DNA of 5,866 nt, from assembly GCA_016284975.1 (NCBI GenBank), contig JAEEPV010000349.1, positions 1 to 5,866 of the forward strand, in the 5' to 3' direction. Below are positions 4,909 through 5,866 of the stretch, piece by piece (position 1 is the stretch's first letter; each line of letters begins with the position of its first letter). The notes beneath the pieces are model-generated. The model saw only the letters and a list, made by a program, of their open reading frames with translations. It searched no databases and was not told the origin of the DNA. The translations under genes were made by a program, and so were the position numbers. This DNA is from Solobacterium sp. (GTDB lineage Bacteria > Bacillota_I > Bacilli_A > Erysipelotrichales > Erysipelotrichaceae).

Positions 4909-5466
4909 ATGTCGACAAATAAAAATGATTACAGCATAGAGCCTCCGATCAATACCGAGGTGTTTGTGCAGAGCTATAAACATAACGGCAGTCTGCATCG
5001 CACCTGGTGTAAGGCACATGTGCTGGAAGTGACAGATGAATGGATCGTCGCAGTTACCAATAAGGCCTGGGTAATTGAGTCAGACGGCAGAAAGTGGCTG
5101 ACACGCGAACCGGCAGTTTGTTTTTTCTGGAAGCACCGGTGGTATAACGTAATCGCAATGCTCAGAAAGAACGGCATTTACTATTACTGCAATCTGGCTT
5201 CACCGAGTCTCTATGACGGAGAGGCAATCAAGAATATTGATTATGATCTGGATGTGAAGCTTTATCCCGATCTCTCCTATCAGATTCTGGACGAGAATGA
5301 ATACAACATGCATGCAAGAGAAATGCGGTATCCGGAAAAAGTAATGAAGATCGTGGAACGGTCGGTGAACGAACTGATTGATGAGATGGATCTGGCAAGC
5401 GATCCGTTTAATCCGGAATGCGTTGAAAAGTATTATTCCATCTATCAGAAAATGACCGCTGCCTGA
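4909..5466 (+). CDS. ntdp: Nucleoside tri-/diphosphate phosphatase, DUF402 family (Ntdp/YgaC-like)
   Basis: The 185-residue product matches the DUF402 family of Gram-positive Ntdp enzymes (about 180 residues; YgaC of Bacillus, Sa1684 of Staphylococcus), which hydrolyse nucleoside tri- and diphosphates with divalent metal in the cytoplasm. Hallmarks are VQSYKHNGSLHRTW (20-33), ESDGRKWLTREPAVCFFW (57-74), WYNVIAMLRKNGIYYYCNL (78-96), YDGEAIKNIDYDLDVKLYPD (102-121) and LDENEYNMH (127-135); the acidic residues in DYDLD (111-115) and nearby are likely metal ligands by family analogy. The start is uncertain: ATG 4909 (chosen), ATG 4900 (three residues longer) and TTG 4873 are all in frame. GGAGA at 4902-4906 is too close to 4909 to be a normal SD. 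The gene follows thiT's terminator and precedes an rRNA operon with no clear terminator between. Confidence 0.92.
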   Translation: MSTNKNDYSIEPPINTEVFVQSYKHNGSLHRTWCKAHVLEVTDEWIVAVTNKAWVIESDGRKWLTREPAVCFFWKHRWYNVIAMLRKNGIYYYCNLASPSLYDGEAIKNIDYDLDVKLYPDLSYQILDENEYNMHAREMRYPEKVMKIVERSVNELIDEMDLASDPFNPECVEKYYSIYQKMTAA

Positions 5467-5523
5467 GCCGCTGAAAAGGTTCGAAAACACAGGCAAATGA
5501 AAGATAAATGAAATTGCGTGAAA

Positions 5524-5568
5524 TTTTCGAAAAAAAGTGTTGACATGGCGGGATAGAAGAAGTAATAT
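5524..5568 (+). promoter_or_regulatory. rRNA operon promoter P1 with A-tract upstream element
   Basis: A consensus -35 TTGACA (5540-5545) and -10 TAATAT (5563-5568) are separated by 17 bases. The A-run at 5530-5536 directly upstream resembles an UP element. Transcription would start near 5575. A small hairpin, CGCTC (5578-5582) with GAGCG (5590-5594), lies at the start of the P1-only leader. The 73 bases between the Ntdp stop and this element hold no gene or clear terminator. Confidence 0.88.
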
Positions 5569-5634
5569 CCTAGAGCACGCTCAAAAAGAGAGCGGCGGAA
5601 ATCCAGACAGCAGTGACGAAAAAGAAACGAAAAA

Positions 5635-5679
5635 GTTTCGAAAAAAGTTGTTGACAAAGTCTGGTCAGGATGGTAACAT
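5635..5679 (+). promoter_or_regulatory. rRNA operon promoter P2 with A-tract upstream element
   Basis: A second consensus -35 TTGACA (5651-5656) and a -10 TAACAT (5674-5679) have a 17-base spacer, 111 bases downstream of P1. The upstream TTTCGAAAAAAGTTG block closely repeats that of P1. Transcription would start near 5686. Tandem promoters of this form are typical of Gram-positive rrn operons and allow growth-rate control. Confidence 0.88.
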
Positions 5680-5688
5680 CTTGAATTG

Positions 5689-5722
5689 CGCCTCACGGAA
5701 GTGAGGGGCGAGTGATCTTTGA
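5689..5722 (+). promoter_or_regulatory. rRNA leader antitermination region: boxB-like hairpin and boxA-like element
   Basis: CCTCAC (5691-5696) pairs with GTGAGG (5701-5706) around the loop GGAA, extendable with flanking GC pairs. It is followed by TGATCTTTGA (5713-5722), which resembles the boxA of bacterial rRNA leaders (E. coli TGCTCTTTAACA). The hairpin-then-boxA order is that of rrn antitermination sites bound by NusB/NusE. The assignment rests on resemblance and position. Confidence 0.55.
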
Positions 5723-5756
5723 AAACTGAACAGGAATTAAGCAACGAAAAACGTCG

Positions 5757-5788
5757 ATTCCAAAAGGAATAAACTGACGGAAGTCAGT
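5757..5788 (+). promoter_or_regulatory. Two small hairpins in the rRNA leader before 16S
   Basis: ATTCC (5757-5761) pairs with GGAAT (5766-5770) around AAAA, and ACTGAC (5773-5778) pairs with GTCAGT (5783-5788) around GGAA. They lie two bases apart and end 19 bases before the mature 16S start. Roles in leader folding or 16S precursor processing are plausible but not shown. Confidence 0.45.
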
Positions 5789-5807
5789 GTTAATTAAAGA
5801 GCTAATT

Positions 5808-5866
<59 letters not shown>

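Noticed and set aside
5461..5494. GCCTG/CAGGC hairpin at the end of ntdp as a terminator
   Set aside because: Only five pairs, a 24-base loop and no T-run; it also overlaps the stop codon.

Overview
The window reads as chromosomal housekeeping DNA from a Bacillota (Firmicutes) bacterium of moderate GC content. Four things point there: the 16S rRNA 5' end, strong AGGAGG-type ribosome binding sites, an ECF-type thiamine transporter ThiT behind a TPP riboswitch, and a DUF402/Ntdp phosphatase typical of low-GC Gram-positives. An Erysipelotrichia or related Bacilli-like lineage would fit the 16S start (GGCGGCGTGCCTAATACATG), but 59 bases of 16S cannot settle this.

Layout, left to right. (1) Positions 1-1205, + strand: the 3' end of psuG (pseudouridine-5'-phosphate glycosidase), overlapping by ATGA with an AAC(3)-family acyltransferase gene. 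(2) 1206-1378: a busy intergenic region with a weak hairpin, a good sigma-A promoter, a long hairpin followed by a T-rich tract (terminator or attenuator), and a leader containing a start-stop codon pair and a six-codon upstream ORF. (3) 1379-3399, + strand: dapF and dapL, the last two steps of the aminotransferase route to meso-diaminopimelate for peptidoglycan and lysine. (4) 3402-3464: a strong compound terminator between convergent genes. (5) 3532-3990, - strand: free methionine-(R)-sulfoxide reductase, a GAF protein with all three signature cysteines. (6) 4003-4149: a divergent promoter region and a TPP riboswitch whose competing helices can be read base by base. (7) 4150-4848, + strand: thiT, an unusually long version, ending in a compact terminator. 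(8) 4909-5466, + strand: Ntdp nucleoside tri-/diphosphatase. (9) 5467-5866: an rRNA operon head with tandem promoters P1 and P2, a leader with small hairpins and a boxA-like element, and the first bases of 16S rRNA.

The genes do not form one system. The functional units are the psuG-acyltransferase pair (pseudouridine salvage plus an acetyl transfer of unknown target), the dapF-dapL pair, TPP-regulated thiamine uptake, and the rRNA operon. No mobile element, CRISPR array or clearly novel multigene system is visible. The most rewarding parts are regulatory: the riboswitch expression platform doubling as SD sequestrator and terminator, the dapF leader hairpin, and two genes whose best promoters predict very short or absent 5' leaders.
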